From assembly GCA_016713175.1 (NCBI GenBank), contig JADJPQ010000004.1, forward strand, positions 636,438-700,437: a stretch of DNA of 64,000 bases. The letters are read 5' to 3'. The notes below the pieces were generated by a model. That model saw only the letters and a list, made by a program, of their open reading frames with translations. It did not search any database and was not told where the DNA came from. A program made the translations under genes and the position numbers. Below, piece by piece: positions 36,619 through 44,474 of the stretch; the first letter of the stretch is position 1, and each line of letters opens with the position of its first letter. Source of the stretch: Planctomycetota bacterium (GTDB lineage Bacteria > Planctomycetota > UBA1135 > UBA2386).

Positions 36619-37458
36619 TCACAGGTTCAGCAGGTCGCGGCCGACATAGCCCGAGCCCCAGCTGACCAGCGTCGTCGAGTAGACGCGCGTCCAGAAGGCC
36701 TCGAGGTAGGCGATCAGGCGCAGGCTGATGGCCTGGATCTGGTAGTCGCACATGCCGGACAGGCCGTTCAGCGCATTGACGATCAGGCTGACGGTCAACC
36801 GCTGTTCGGCGAAGCGGGCCTGCAGTTCGAGGCCAGCGTAGAAGCCGACGGCGCCAACCGACACGCGGGCGCGGCCGACGATCGCGGTGTTGCCCGACAG
36901 CAGCAGGCGGACTTCCGGGGCCGTGGTCGGCAGGATCACCGACGCACCGGCGCCGAGCGTGACACCGGCGTTGCCGCTCAGCGTGATCGTGAACGGCCCG
37001 ACGCCGACGGGCGCGCTGGGGTCGGTCGGGAACAGGTTGTAGGTGCGGGCCGGGATGCCGCCGAGGCTGCCCGTGGTGGTCACCGAGCGATCCCAGACGG
37101 TGTAGCCGGCGAGTTGCAGCCGGAACGCCGCGTTCGCCGACTGCGTGGTGGGGGTCAGCTGCGACGTGGTCACCCGGTTGCTGGCGATGCAGGTCAAGCG
37201 CGCCGCGTTCAGGCTGCGCGTCAGCACCGAGGCGTTGACGTTGGCGGTCAGGTTGGCGTTGGCCGCGCGGGTCGTGGCGAAGGTCCTGGTGCTGGTCGTC
37301 GTGGTCGTGGTCAGCGAAGCGCTGACGTTGACGCTGCCGCCGAGCCAGGAGTTGCCGATGCTGCGCACGTAGGAGCCGCTGCGCGAGTATTGCGCGGTCA
37401 GCGAGGTGGTCAGCAGGGCGGCGGCGACGAGGACGTTGCGGAAGAGGTGGAAGGACAT
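36619..37458 (-). CDS. Secreted protein of unknown family, duplicate copy 1
   Basis: The 279-residue protein starts at ATG 37456-37458 with a signal peptide (MSFHLFRNVLVAAALLTTSLTAQ). The mature part is extremely rich in Thr, Ser, Ala and Val with few charges (SASLTTTTTTSTRT, ANANLTANVNASVLTR), as in beta-strand surface proteins. Later blocks are GPFTITLSGNAGVTLGAGAS, EVRLLLSGNTAIVGRARVSVG and YLEAFWTRVYSTTLVSWGSGY. A single CDYQ Cys is near the end. It differs from the other copy at about seven residues, mostly in the first half (for example Phe to Met and Ile to Thr). No family recognised; a structural surface role is only a guess. Confidence 0.8.
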   Translation of the reverse strand: MSFHLFRNVLVAAALLTTSLTAQYSRSGSYVRSIGNSWLGGSVNVSASLTTTTTTSTRTFATTRAANANLTANVNASVLTRSLNAARLTCIASNRVTTSQLTPTTQSANAAFRLQLAGYTVWDRSVTTTGSLGGIPARTYNLFPTDPSAPVGVGPFTITLSGNAGVTLGAGASVILPTTAPEVRLLLSGNTAIVGRARVSVGAVGFYAGLELQARFAEQRLTVSLIVNALNGLSGMCDYQIQAISLRLIAYLEAFWTRVYSTTLVSWGSGYVGRDLLNL

Positions 37459-37605
37459 GATCGGAGTCTCGGAAGGATTGGTTGTTGGTGGGGCGCGCTC
37501 GAATGCGCGTGCCGGTCGAGCGACACCGCCAACCCGACTGTTCGCGGTAGTTTCCTGGCGGCGGATCGGCGAGCGAGGTTCGCGGCCGGCCCGGAAACGG
37601 CGACG

Positions 37606-37635
37606 GCCGTCCGGCACCCGAGGGCGCCGGACGGC
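37606..37635 (-). terminator. Hairpin behind duplicated gene copy 2
   Basis: The same 10-bp inverted repeat as behind copy 1 (37606-37615 with 37626-37635) lies 30 bases after the stop of the gene at 37666-38505. Being inside the duplicated segment, it would end the copy 2 transcript before copy 1, so each copy is probably its own transcription unit. Confidence 0.55.
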
Positions 37636-37665
37636 ACGTTTGCGACTCGGTCTACGGTCGAGCGA

Positions 37666-38505
37666 TCACAGGTTCAGCAGGTCGCGGCCGACATAGCCCG
37701 AGCCCCAGCTGACCAGCGTCGTCGAGTAGACGCGCGTCCAGAAAACCTCGAGGTAGGCGATCAGGCGCAGGCTGATGGCCTGGATCTGGTAGTCGCACAT
37801 GCCGGACAGGCCGTTCAGCGCATTGACGATCAGGCTGACGGTCAGCCGCTGTTCGGCGAAGCGGGCCTGCAGTTCGAGGCCAGCGTAGAAGCCGACGGCG
37901 CCGACCGACACGCGGGCGCGGCCGACGATCGCGGTGTTGCCCGACAGCAACAGACGGACTTCCGGGGCGGTGGTCGGCAGGATCACCGACGCACCGGCGC
38001 CGAGCGTGACACCGGCGTTGCCGCTCAGCGTGATCGTGAACGGCCCGACGCCGACGGGCGCGCTGGGGTCGGTCGGGAACAGGTTGTAGGTGCGGGCCGG
38101 GATGCCGCCGAGGCTGCCCGTGGTGGTCACCGAGCGATCCCAGACGGTGTAGCCGGCGAGTTGCAGCCGGAACGTCGCGTTCGCCGACTGCGTGGTGGGG
38201 GTCAGCTGCGACGTGGTCACCCGGTTGCTGGCGGTGCAGGTCAAGCGCGCCGCGTTCAGGGTCCGGGTGAGCACCGAGGCGTTGACGCTGGCGGTCAGGT
38301 TGGCGTTCGCCGTGCGGGTCGTCGCCATGGTCCTGGTGCTGGTCGTCGTGGTCGTGGTCAGCGAAGCGCTGACGTTGACGCTGCCGCCGAGCCAGGAGTT
38401 GCCGATGCTGCGCACGTAGGAGCCGCTGCGCGAGTATTGCGCGGTCAGCGAGGTGGTCAGCAGGGCGGCGGCGACGAGGACGTTGCGGAAGAGGTGGAAG
38501 GACAT
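37666..38505 (-). CDS. Secreted protein of unknown family, duplicate copy 2
   Basis: This 279-residue protein is nearly identical to the product of 36619-37458: same signal peptide, same length, same Thr/Ser-rich body and the same C-terminus GSGYVGRDLLNL. The visible differences include TRTMATTRTAN for TRTFATTRAAN, LTASVN for LTANVN, RLTCTAS for RLTCIAS, NATFRL for NAAFRL and LEVFW for LEAFW. All are conservative or gain Thr, and no frame is broken, so both copies look functional. The upstream leader is also duplicated, so expression signals up to about 70 bases before the ATG are shared. Function unknown. Confidence 0.8.
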   Translation of the reverse strand: MSFHLFRNVLVAAALLTTSLTAQYSRSGSYVRSIGNSWLGGSVNVSASLTTTTTTSTRTMATTRTANANLTASVNASVLTRTLNAARLTCTASNRVTTSQLTPTTQSANATFRLQLAGYTVWDRSVTTTGSLGGIPARTYNLFPTDPSAPVGVGPFTITLSGNAGVTLGAGASVILPTTAPEVRLLLSGNTAIVGRARVSVGAVGFYAGLELQARFAEQRLTVSLIVNALNGLSGMCDYQIQAISLRLIAYLEVFWTRVYSTTLVSWGSGYVGRDLLNL

Positions 38506-38668
38506 GATCGGAGTCTCGGAAGGATTGGTTGTTGGTGGGGCGCGCTCGAATGCGCGTGCCGGTCGAGCGACACCGAAGCGGCGGCTGTTCGCGGCTGCTA
38601 AGATTCCGGAACGTCGGAACGTCCAGGTCCGGGTTGTCGCCAACCTGCGGCGGTGGCAACATCCGGCA

Positions 38669-39427
38669 GTGGCAAGTCGATGGGCTGCCGTACTGCTCCT
38701 GGTTCCATGGCTGACTGGCTGCACCTACGTTGGCAACCGGGCGAACGACCTGCTCGACGTGTTCTGGCTCGACGCGGGCGTTGGGCTCGGCGTCGACGCC
38801 GACGTTCGGGTCACCGAATGGGCGGCCGTGGGCACCGTCGGCGCCTGGTCGACCGGCTATGGCCTGCACGGCCGGTTCTTCGGGCCGGTGCGATGGATCG
38901 GTTTCGGCCTGCCGCCGTTCTTCCGCGGCACGATGTTTCGCGGCGATGGCCCCGGCGACGCTCCGCAGCTGGCGCCGTTGCTGCCAGGTGATCCTTCGGT
39001 CTACCACCGCGGCATCGAGCCGCTGCCGTGCAACTATGCGGTGTTCATCCCGAGCCCATTCGTGGTCGGGCCCGACTCCACGACCGACTGGCAGTACCCG
39101 CCGACGCTTTGGATGCACTCGGAACGTGAGTTCTTCGGGGCGCGTGGACTCCGGGTCGCGGATGTCGCCGTCGGCGCGAGCTGCGGTGTCGCCCTCCGGG
39201 TCGGTCTCAGTCCCGGGGAACTGCTCGATCTGCTGCTCGGATTCGTCGGTCTCGACGTGGCTGGCGACGATCGGCTCGGGGAGCCGGCAACCGATCAGAA
39301 GGCCAACGAGCCGCCGAAGCTCCAGCCGGTCACGTCTTCGCCGATCATCACCGCGCCCGACAACGTCAGCAGCGTGGTGTCGCCGACGGTCACCGGCACC
39401 GCCAGACCGGCGCCGATCTCGAAGTAG
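38669..39427 (+). CDS. Lipoprotein of unknown function
   Basis: The 252-residue protein uses GTG 38669, giving a compact lipoprotein signal (WAAVLLLVPWLTGC) with the lipid Cys at residue 20. After it comes TYVGNRANDLLDVFWLDAGVG, then a Gly-rich, aromatic body (TEWAAVGTVGAWSTGYGLHGRFFG, PVRWIGFGLPPFFRG). The C-terminal region FGARGLRVADVAVGASCGVAL leads to a helix GELLDLLLGFVGLDVAGDD, the usual end of this type of small planctomycetal lipoprotein (family known only by eye). The last 133 bases overlap the 3' end of the convergent beta-barrel gene, and the last 45 residues look like non-selected read-through. Function unknown. Confidence 0.65.
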   Translation: MASRWAAVLLLVPWLTGCTYVGNRANDLLDVFWLDAGVGLGVDADVRVTEWAAVGTVGAWSTGYGLHGRFFGPVRWIGFGLPPFFRGTMFRGDGPGDAPQLAPLLPGDPSVYHRGIEPLPCNYAVFIPSPFVVGPDSTTDWQYPPTLWMHSEREFFGARGLRVADVAVGASCGVALRVGLSPGELLDLLLGFVGLDVAGDDRLGEPATDQKANEPPKLQPVTSSPIITAPDNVSSVVSPTVTGTARPAPISK

Positions 39428-40263
39428 TCGCGGAAGCCGAGGGCGTCGTCGTTCTCGCCAAGGAACCGGGACCAGGCGACGTGCGCGTTCCAGTCGAGCG
39501 GTCGTTCCAGCAGCGTCGCGCCGGTGGGGCCGGCAAGAGCGGTCCGCAGCAACAACCGCTGCAGCGTCTCCGGTTCTTCCTGCGCGGCGTCGGTGGCGTT
39601 GAAGCCCTCGAAACGCCGGAGGTCGTAGCGGGCCAGTGAACTCAACCGGTGCGACTCGCCGACCGGCAGTTCGTGATCGAGGCGCAGGGCGCCGCCGATC
39701 GCCGCGCTGGTCGAATGCCAGTTGAACAGGATGCCATCGAGCAGCGTCGCCGAACCCGCGGCGCCCGGCCCGCCGTAGTAGGCGACGTTTTCGGTGTAGG
39801 CGAGTGCGCCGCTGAGCAGCGGCGACAGATGCAGGTGGCTGGCCAGCGCCAGCCGTGGCCCGACGCCCAGGTAGGCGCTCCCGCCCTGCCAGCGGGTGCG
39901 GAGGGACGTCTCGCCTCCCGGCACCGCGCCGCTCCAGATGTCCTCGTGGCGCACGCGCGCCGAGAACCAGCTGAGGCTGCCCTCGATGTGCAGTTCGGTG
40001 CCGAGGTCGGCCAATGACACGTCGCGCTGGACCGGCAGGTTGATGGTCGTCAGTTCCATGCCGCCTTCGCCATCGACGTCGAGACGCCCGCTGGAGAGTT
40101 CGAGGTTCTCAGCCTGGTCGACGAAGCCCGCGAGGAACGCATTCATGTGCGCCTGGCGCGTGCTGGCGCGCACCTGGTCGCGCAGCTCCTCCAGCGTCTG
40201 CGCTCGCACGCCGGTGGCGCAAGCGAGCGTGACAATCGACCCGACGACGGCGCGCGTACGCAT
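39295..40263 (-). CDS. Outer-membrane beta-barrel protein
   Basis: The 322-residue protein has a signal peptide (GSIVTLACATGVRAQ) and a helical linker (TLEELRDQVRASTRQAH), then alternating amphipathic strands such as TELHIEGSLSWFSARVRHEDIW, SAYLGVGPRLALASHLHLSPLLSGALAYT and HRLSSLARYDLRRF. The chain ends GWSFGGSLAF: a terminal Phe with alternating hydrophobic residues is the signal read by the BAM machinery. A barrel of about twelve strands is likely. No substrate is evident. Its 3' end is overlapped by the convergent lipoprotein gene. It is divergent from the SDR gene, with 71 bases between the starts. Confidence 0.75.
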   Translation of the reverse strand: MRTRAVVGSIVTLACATGVRAQTLEELRDQVRASTRQAHMNAFLAGFVDQAENLELSSGRLDVDGEGGMELTTINLPVQRDVSLADLGTELHIEGSLSWFSARVRHEDIWSGAVPGGETSLRTRWQGGSAYLGVGPRLALASHLHLSPLLSGALAYTENVAYYGGPGAAGSATLLDGILFNWHSTSAAIGGALRLDHELPVGESHRLSSLARYDLRRFEGFNATDAAQEEPETLQRLLLRTALAGPTGATLLERPLDWNAHVAWSRFLGENDDALGFRDYFEIGAGLAVPVTVGDTTLLTLSGAVMIGEDVTGWSFGGSLAF

Positions 40264-40334
40264 GGCCGCAGGCTAGCGACGGCAGCAGGTCGAGGGAAGG
40301 TCGATCGCGATCGAACCGACGGCGAGGTTGCCGG

Positions 40335-41168
40335 GTGGCCGACGTCCGTCGTACGATTCGCAAGGTGTCCAGTCCGCCCTCGCTCGCCGGCCGCGTCGTC
40401 CTGGTCACCGGTGGTGGCGTCAACCTCGGCCGGGCGATCGCGATCGCGGCCGCCGCCGCCGGCGCCGCGGTGGTGGTGTTCTCGCGCCGGCGTGCGCTGC
40501 TGGCGGAGACGGTGGCGACGATCGCGGCCCACGGTGGCCGCGCGCTCGCCGTCGCCGGTGACGTCACGCAGCTGGCCGACCTCGAGGCTGCGGTTGCCGC
40601 TGGCGAACGCGCCTTCGGCAGCATCGACGGCCTGGCGGCGATCGCGGGCGGCGGCGGCGCCGAGCAGGCGGTCGACCGGGTCGATCCGGCGGCTTGGGCC
40701 AACGTGATCACCACCAACCTGGTCGGCACGTTCCATTCGGTTCGCGCCGTGTTGCCGCGCATGCGCGCCAGGGGCGTCGGCACCATCGTCACCTGCGTCG
40801 GCGGCGGCGCGTTCTTTCCGGCGCTGGGTGCAACGATCAGTGCGTATGCCAGCGCCAAGGCGGGGTTGTGCCGGCTGACGGATCAGCTTGCGGTCGAACT
40901 GCTGGCCACCGGTATCCGGGTCAACGCCGTCGAACCAGGCCAGGTCGTCCCCACGGCGATGTGGCTGGCGACGCCGCCGGCAGCGCGCGCCGGCTGCCAT
41001 CCACCCGAACACGCCGCCGAGCTGGCGACGTTCCTGCTTGCCGAGGCCAGTGCGCCATTGACCGGCAGGACGGTCACCGTCGACGAGGACTGGTGGCGCG
41101 ATCGGACCCGGCTGCTGGCGGTGGCGCAGGACCAGCACGCCGCGTGCTTGCGGCGCATCGTGCCCTGA
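40335..41168 (+). CDS. Short-chain dehydrogenase/reductase
   Basis: The 277-residue protein is an SDR oxidoreductase. The cofactor loop is VLVTGGGVNLGRAIA, in which the usual middle Gly of TGxxxGxG is Asn; GDVTQLADLE and IAGGGG (in place of NNAG) follow. Catalytic Ser/Tyr/Lys are in SAYASAKAGLCRLT (YxxxK), and the closing GIRVNAVEPGQV and LTGRTVTVDEDWW are typical of FabG-like enzymes. A GTG at 40335 is used; a second in-frame GTG at 40365 would trim ten residues. The substrate is unknown. Its stop directly abuts the stop of the convergent DUF3634 gene. Confidence 0.9.
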   Translation: MADVRRTIRKVSSPPSLAGRVVLVTGGGVNLGRAIAIAAAAAGAAVVVFSRRRALLAETVATIAAHGGRALAVAGDVTQLADLEAAVAAGERAFGSIDGLAAIAGGGGAEQAVDRVDPAAWANVITTNLVGTFHSVRAVLPRMRARGVGTIVTCVGGGAFFPALGATISAYASAKAGLCRLTDQLAVELLATGIRVNAVEPGQVVPTAMWLATPPAARAGCHPPEHAAELATFLLAEASAPLTGRTVTVDEDWWRDRTRLLAVAQDQHAACLRRIVP

Positions 41169-41447
41169 TCAGCGGCGCTGCGCCGGCAGCCCGAAGACGT
41201 TGCGCAACCGTTGATGCGCGGCGGCAGGAATCGCCGGCGAGAACGTCAGCTGCGGGCCGTGGCTGCCCTGGCGAGCTTCGAGCCAGCCGCTGCGGATGCC
41301 GAATTCCCCGGCGATCGCGTTGCAGTCGTCGACGAAACCCGCCGGCGCGCGCCCGTGCGTCAGGCTGGCGAGGCCGTCGCGGAACTGCACCGCAAACAGC
41401 GGTGGATCCGCGAGACGGCGCAGCCAGGACTGCAGGCGCAAGAACAT
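41169..41447 (-). CDS. DUF3634 family protein
   Basis: The 92-residue protein matches the small DUF3634 family by its order of blocks: FAVQFRDGLASLTHGRAPAGF, then VDDCNAIAGEFGIRSGWLEAR and the closing QLTFSPAIPAAAHQRLRNVFG. Members are cytoplasmic or membrane-associated proteins about 90-110 residues long with no known role. The N-terminus here is short, without the membrane helix some members have. It starts 22 bases after the stop of the small RRM gene on the same strand and so may be on that transcript. Confidence 0.8.
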   Translation of the reverse strand: MFLRLQSWLRRLADPPLFAVQFRDGLASLTHGRAPAGFVDDCNAIAGEFGIRSGWLEARQGSHGPQLTFSPAIPAAAHQRLRNVFGLPAQRR

Positions 41448-41469
41448 GCTCCGCGGGCGTCAGCCGGCG

Positions 41470-41751
41470 TCAGGCCGGACGCGTCGAGCCAAAGCGCGAC
41501 TTCGGACCGTTCGCCGGCGTCACGCGCAGCGTGCGCCCCAGGAACTCGGCGCCGTTCAGCGCGGCGATCGCAGCGGTGGCGTCGGCCGGCGTCGCCATGT
41601 CGACGAACGCGAACGGGCGGGTGACGCCGATCTCGCGCGTGCGCACGAGGTCGACGCGGGCGACCTGGCGGCCATCGCGCTGGAACACTTCGGTCAGGGC
41701 GGCGGCGGTCAGATCGGTCGGGATGTTGCCGACATGCAGACGATGGGTCAT
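41470..41751 (-). CDS. Minimal RRM RNA-binding protein
   Basis: The 93-residue protein is one RRM with almost nothing else. RNP2 is LHVGNI at residues 5-10, and the RNP1-equivalent is RPFAFVDMA, with the aromatic pair for base stacking only partly kept. The domain continues AAIAALNGAEFLGRTLRV as usual. Compared with the two other RRM proteins in the window it lacks the Gly-rich tail. Because RNP2 begins at residue 5, the start ATG 41749-41751 is fixed. That ATG lies two bases behind a T6 run preceded by a hairpin, so no Shine-Dalgarno is present. Roles in RNA folding at low temperature are known for cyanobacterial relatives. Confidence 0.9.
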   Translation of the reverse strand: MTHRLHVGNIPTDLTAAALTEVFQRDGRQVARVDLVRTREIGVTRPFAFVDMATPADATAAIAALNGAEFLGRTLRVTPANGPKSRFGSTRPA

Positions 41752-41753
41752 CC

Positions 41754-41780
41754 AAAAAAGCGGTCCGCACGCTGGCGGAC
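41754..41780 (-). terminator. Hairpin plus T6 immediately before RRM start codon
   Basis: On the minus strand a GTCCGC stem (41780-41775) pairs with GCGGAC (41768-41763) around a six-base loop; three bases later comes TTTTTT (41759-41754), then GG and the ATG of the RRM gene. This is the form of an intrinsic terminator. It may end the transcript of the kinase gene 236 bases upstream, or act as an attenuator in the RRM leader, since no room is left for a separate promoter and ribosome binding site between it and the ATG. Confidence 0.6.
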
Positions 41781-42016
41781 GCGTGACGCGAGGTCTTCGA
41801 ACGCAGCCTGCGGTCTCCGGGCGGAGGGCAAATGCGCAGGGCGGCAGCGAGAACTGCGTCGGTCGACGCTGGCGCGACCAGTCCCTTCATGGATCCCGAC
41901 GGCCAACGACTGGTCTGCAGACCGGGGAACCCAGCCATGCTACGGCAATCGGGCGATGCTGCAAGGTCGGCGTGGAACGGACGGTCGCGACCGAGGGTTT
42001 CCGGTCGCGGTGCCCC

Positions 42017-44449
42017 TCAATGATCGCCCGCCGCCGGTGCGAGGCGCGTGCGGCGCTGCCGCAACGCGATGGTGTCGGCATGGCGTTCGCCGAGGCTCCT
42101 CTTGTGCTCCTCGATCGCGACATCGAGCAGGGCCGCGGCATCGTCGGCGTTGGCATCGGCGGCCCACAGCGCCAGGCGCGCGCGGCAGGCCCGCGTCAGG
42201 AAGTGGTCGGCCGGCAGCTGCTGCGCCGCATCCAGAACCAGCGTCCGGATGGCGGCGAGCGACTCAGCGACCTCGCCAGCGGCGTGGCGGGCCCGCAGCA
42301 GGTTGTTGCGGGTCAGCAACCGGTCGAATGGCGTCGCCGTCGGCAACCGTTCGCGGATCGCCAGCACCGCGGTCAGCTCGGTGACCGCCGTGCTGGCGTC
42401 GCCGGTGTCGAGCAGCATCGTCGCCAGGTTGCTGCGCGTGATCAGCGTGTGCGGATGCTCGGGCCCGAGCACCTGGTTGCGGGCCGAGAGGCATTCCCGG
42501 GCCTCGACGGCGGCCTCGCCGGGTCGGCCCAGGCGCTGCAGGTACTGGGCGTGGTTGTTCAGCAGGTTCAAGGTCGTGATGGCGCGATCGCCGAGACGGC
42601 GGCGGGCGCTCGCCAGCGCCGCGGCGGTCACCGACTCGGCTTCGGCGACCGCGCCGCTCTGCGCCAGGTAGAACGCCAGATTCGACGACGAATCGAGCAC
42701 CGCCGGGTGTTCGTTGCCGAGCGTCTGCTGGCGCGCGGCGACGACCTCGCGCAGCAGTTCGATCGCCCGCCGGCCGTCCCCGCGCGTCCACGCGATCGCC
42801 GCCAGGCTCTCGTTGGCCGCCGCCCGGGTCTGGCGCACGGCTTCGTCGACGTCGTCGCTGGCGAGCACCACCAGGAACGAAGCCTCGGCGGCGTCGATCT
42901 GACCCATGCGCATCTGCGCCAGACCCAGGTTCTGGAACAGGTGCGCGGCGTGGGCATCGATCCGATCGGCTTGCCGAACCGCCTCGGCCAGGGTCTGCAG
43001 GTCGGCGACGACATCGGCATAGCGACCCTGCAGATGCCAGACGCGACCGCGGTTGGCCCGGGCAAACAGGGTCAGTCCGGCGTCGTCGCCAAGGCCGGCG
43101 GTGGCCGCCGCCACCGCCTGTTCGGCGGCCCGTTCGGCATCGGGCAACAACGACAGCCGGCAGTACAGATCCGTCAGCTTGAACAGGAAGAACAGCTTGC
43201 CATCGAGATCGTCGCCAAAGCGCTCGCCGAGCCCGCGCTCGGTGGCGCGCAGCAGTTCGACCACGCGCACATCTTCGCCAGCGCGGTCGGGTGCCGCCGC
43301 GGTCAACGTGTCGCCGAAGAAGTCCATCGCCGCGGTGGCGCGCCGCGCCGAGGCGGCGGCCAGGACCTGTTCGGCGCTGGCCTGCTGCCAGCCGAGCAGG
43401 GCGCTCGACAGGCCGACGACCAGCGAAACGAGGGCCAGCGCCAGCGCCGCGAACACCGCGCGATGCCGGCGGGCGGCTTTCCGCAGCAGGTAGACGACGC
43501 TGTCGCGCTGGGCCGCGACCGGGTCGCCGGCAAGGAACGCGCGCAGGTCGCTGGCCAGCGCCGCCGCGGATTCGTAGCGTCGTTCGGGTGCCGGTTGCAG
43601 GCAGCGTCGCACGATCGTGTCGAGATCGACCGGCACGATGCGGTACCGCGACCGCAATGATCGCGGCTCCGCGGTGACGATCGCCGCCAGCACGTCGCCG
43701 AGACCGCCGTCGACGCGGAACGGAAACTCACCGGTCAACAGCCGGTACAGCATCAGCCCGAGCGCCCAGACATCGGCGCGCGCATCGATGTCGTCACGGC
43801 GGCCCTGCGCCTGTTCGGGACTGCACCAAGGCAGCGAGCCGAGCAGCACGGCGTGGGCGGAACCGGGCACGATCGTCAGGTCGTCCGGCGGTGCGGTCAG
43901 GTGGCGGGCGAGACCGAAGTCGAGCACCTTGGGCGTGCCGTCGGCGTCGAGCCGGATGTTGGAGGGTTTCAGGTCGCGATGGATGATGCCGCGGCGGTGC
44001 GCATGGGCGACGCCGTCGCAGACGCCGATCCAACAGCGGACCAGGTCGCGGATCCGGGCTCGGGGCTGGTCGGCAGCCACCGGCGCGGTGGCGAACGCGA
44101 CATCGATGGTGGGGCCATCGATCAGCTCCATGGCCAGGAACGGCCGGCCATCGGCGGTCTGACCGCCGTCGAACACCGCCACCAGGTTGGGGTGGCGCAG
44201 CGATGCGGCGAGGTCGAGTTCGCGTTCGAAGCGCCGGCGGGTGCGTTCGTCTGGCCTTGCGTGCAGCAGTTTGACGGCAACGACGCGCCGGGTCGCCTCA
44301 TGCACCGCGCTGTAGACGATGCCCTGGCCGCCGCGGGCCAGCTCGCGCAGGTCGCGGTACCCGGCGATCGCCGGCGCCGGCGCCTCGGGCAGCGAGCGCG
44401 CCAGTTCGCGTTCGAGTTCGGCGTCGTCGTCGTACCAGGAGGGGTTCAT
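42017..44449 (-). CDS. Membrane Ser/Thr protein kinase with TPR-type extracytoplasmic part
   Basis: The 810-residue protein has a Hanks-type kinase domain at about residues 30-300: Gly-loop ARGGQGIVYSAV, Lys60 in VVAVKLL, catalytic loop IIHRDLKPSN (155-164), DFGLA (177-181) and an APE-like CSPEQAQG. One membrane helix follows near residue 365 (AVFAALALALVSLVVGLSSALLG). The rest is tetratricopeptide-like helices (AEQAVAAATAGLGDDAGL, HLFQNLGLAQMRMGQIDAAEASF, GNEHPAVLDSSSNLAFYLAQSG), similar to TPR_10/12 arrays. It starts at ATG 44447-44449, 25 bases after the sigma factor gene. ECF-kinase pairs are typical of Planctomycetota, and the kinase probably controls the factor by phosphorylation (known for related pairs, inferred here). 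Confidence 0.93.
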   Translation of the reverse strand: MNPSWYDDDAELERELARSLPEAPAPAIAGYRDLRELARGGQGIVYSAVHEATRRVVAVKLLHARPDERTRRRFERELDLAASLRHPNLVAVFDGGQTADGRPFLAMELIDGPTIDVAFATAPVAADQPRARIRDLVRCWIGVCDGVAHAHRRGIIHRDLKPSNIRLDADGTPKVLDFGLARHLTAPPDDLTIVPGSAHAVLLGSLPWCSPEQAQGRRDDIDARADVWALGLMLYRLLTGEFPFRVDGGLGDVLAAIVTAEPRSLRSRYRIVPVDLDTIVRRCLQPAPERRYESAAALASDLRAFLAGDPVAAQRDSVVYLLRKAARRHRAVFAALALALVSLVVGLSSALLGWQQASAEQVLAAASARRATAAMDFFGDTLTAAAPDRAGEDVRVVELLRATERGLGERFGDDLDGKLFFLFKLTDLYCRLSLLPDAERAAEQAVAAATAGLGDDAGLTLFARANRGRVWHLQGRYADVVADLQTLAEAVRQADRIDAHAAHLFQNLGLAQMRMGQIDAAEASFLVVLASDDVDEAVRQTRAAANESLAAIAWTRGDGRRAIELLREVVAARQQTLGNEHPAVLDSSSNLAFYLAQSGAVAEAESVTAAALASARRRLGDRAITTLNLLNNHAQYLQRLGRPGEAAVEARECLSARNQVLGPEHPHTLITRSNLATMLLDTGDASTAVTELTAVLAIRERLPTATPFDRLLTRNNLLRARHAAGEVAESLAAIRTLVLDAAQQLPADHFLTRACRARLALWAADANADDAAALLDVAIEEHKRSLGERHADTIALRQRRTRLAPAAGDH

Positions 44450-44474
44450 CGGCTGCTCCGGGTCACGGCGCGAC

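Larger units (their letters stand above)
36541..37528. repeat. Tandem duplication, copy 1 (988 bases)
   Basis: The stretch matches 37588-38575 at a constant offset of 1047 bases, with 59 unrelated bases between the copies. It includes the whole secreted-protein gene, the terminator-like hairpin behind it and about 70 bases of leader in front, so each copy has its own likely ribosome binding site. Identity is very high over the 3' half of the gene and slightly lower over the 5' half. No insertion sequence or flanking short repeat marks the junctions. Confidence 0.92.
37588..38575. repeat. Tandem duplication, copy 2 (988 bases)
   Basis: This is the partner of 36541-37528, offset by exactly 1047 bases without internal gaps, in the same orientation. 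The boundaries are sharp: left of it the sequence differs from that left of copy 1 after one base, and right of 38575 the match ends within the CACCG shared by both. The lipoprotein gene starting at 38669 lies just outside. The head-to-tail arrangement makes the pair prone to loss or further amplification by recombination. Confidence 0.92.

Noticed and set aside
40694..43660. 988-residue plus-strand open frame across SDR, DUF3634, RRM and kinase genes
   Set aside because: Runs through genes in both orientations; the proteins it crosses are well conserved and the frame itself has no domain.
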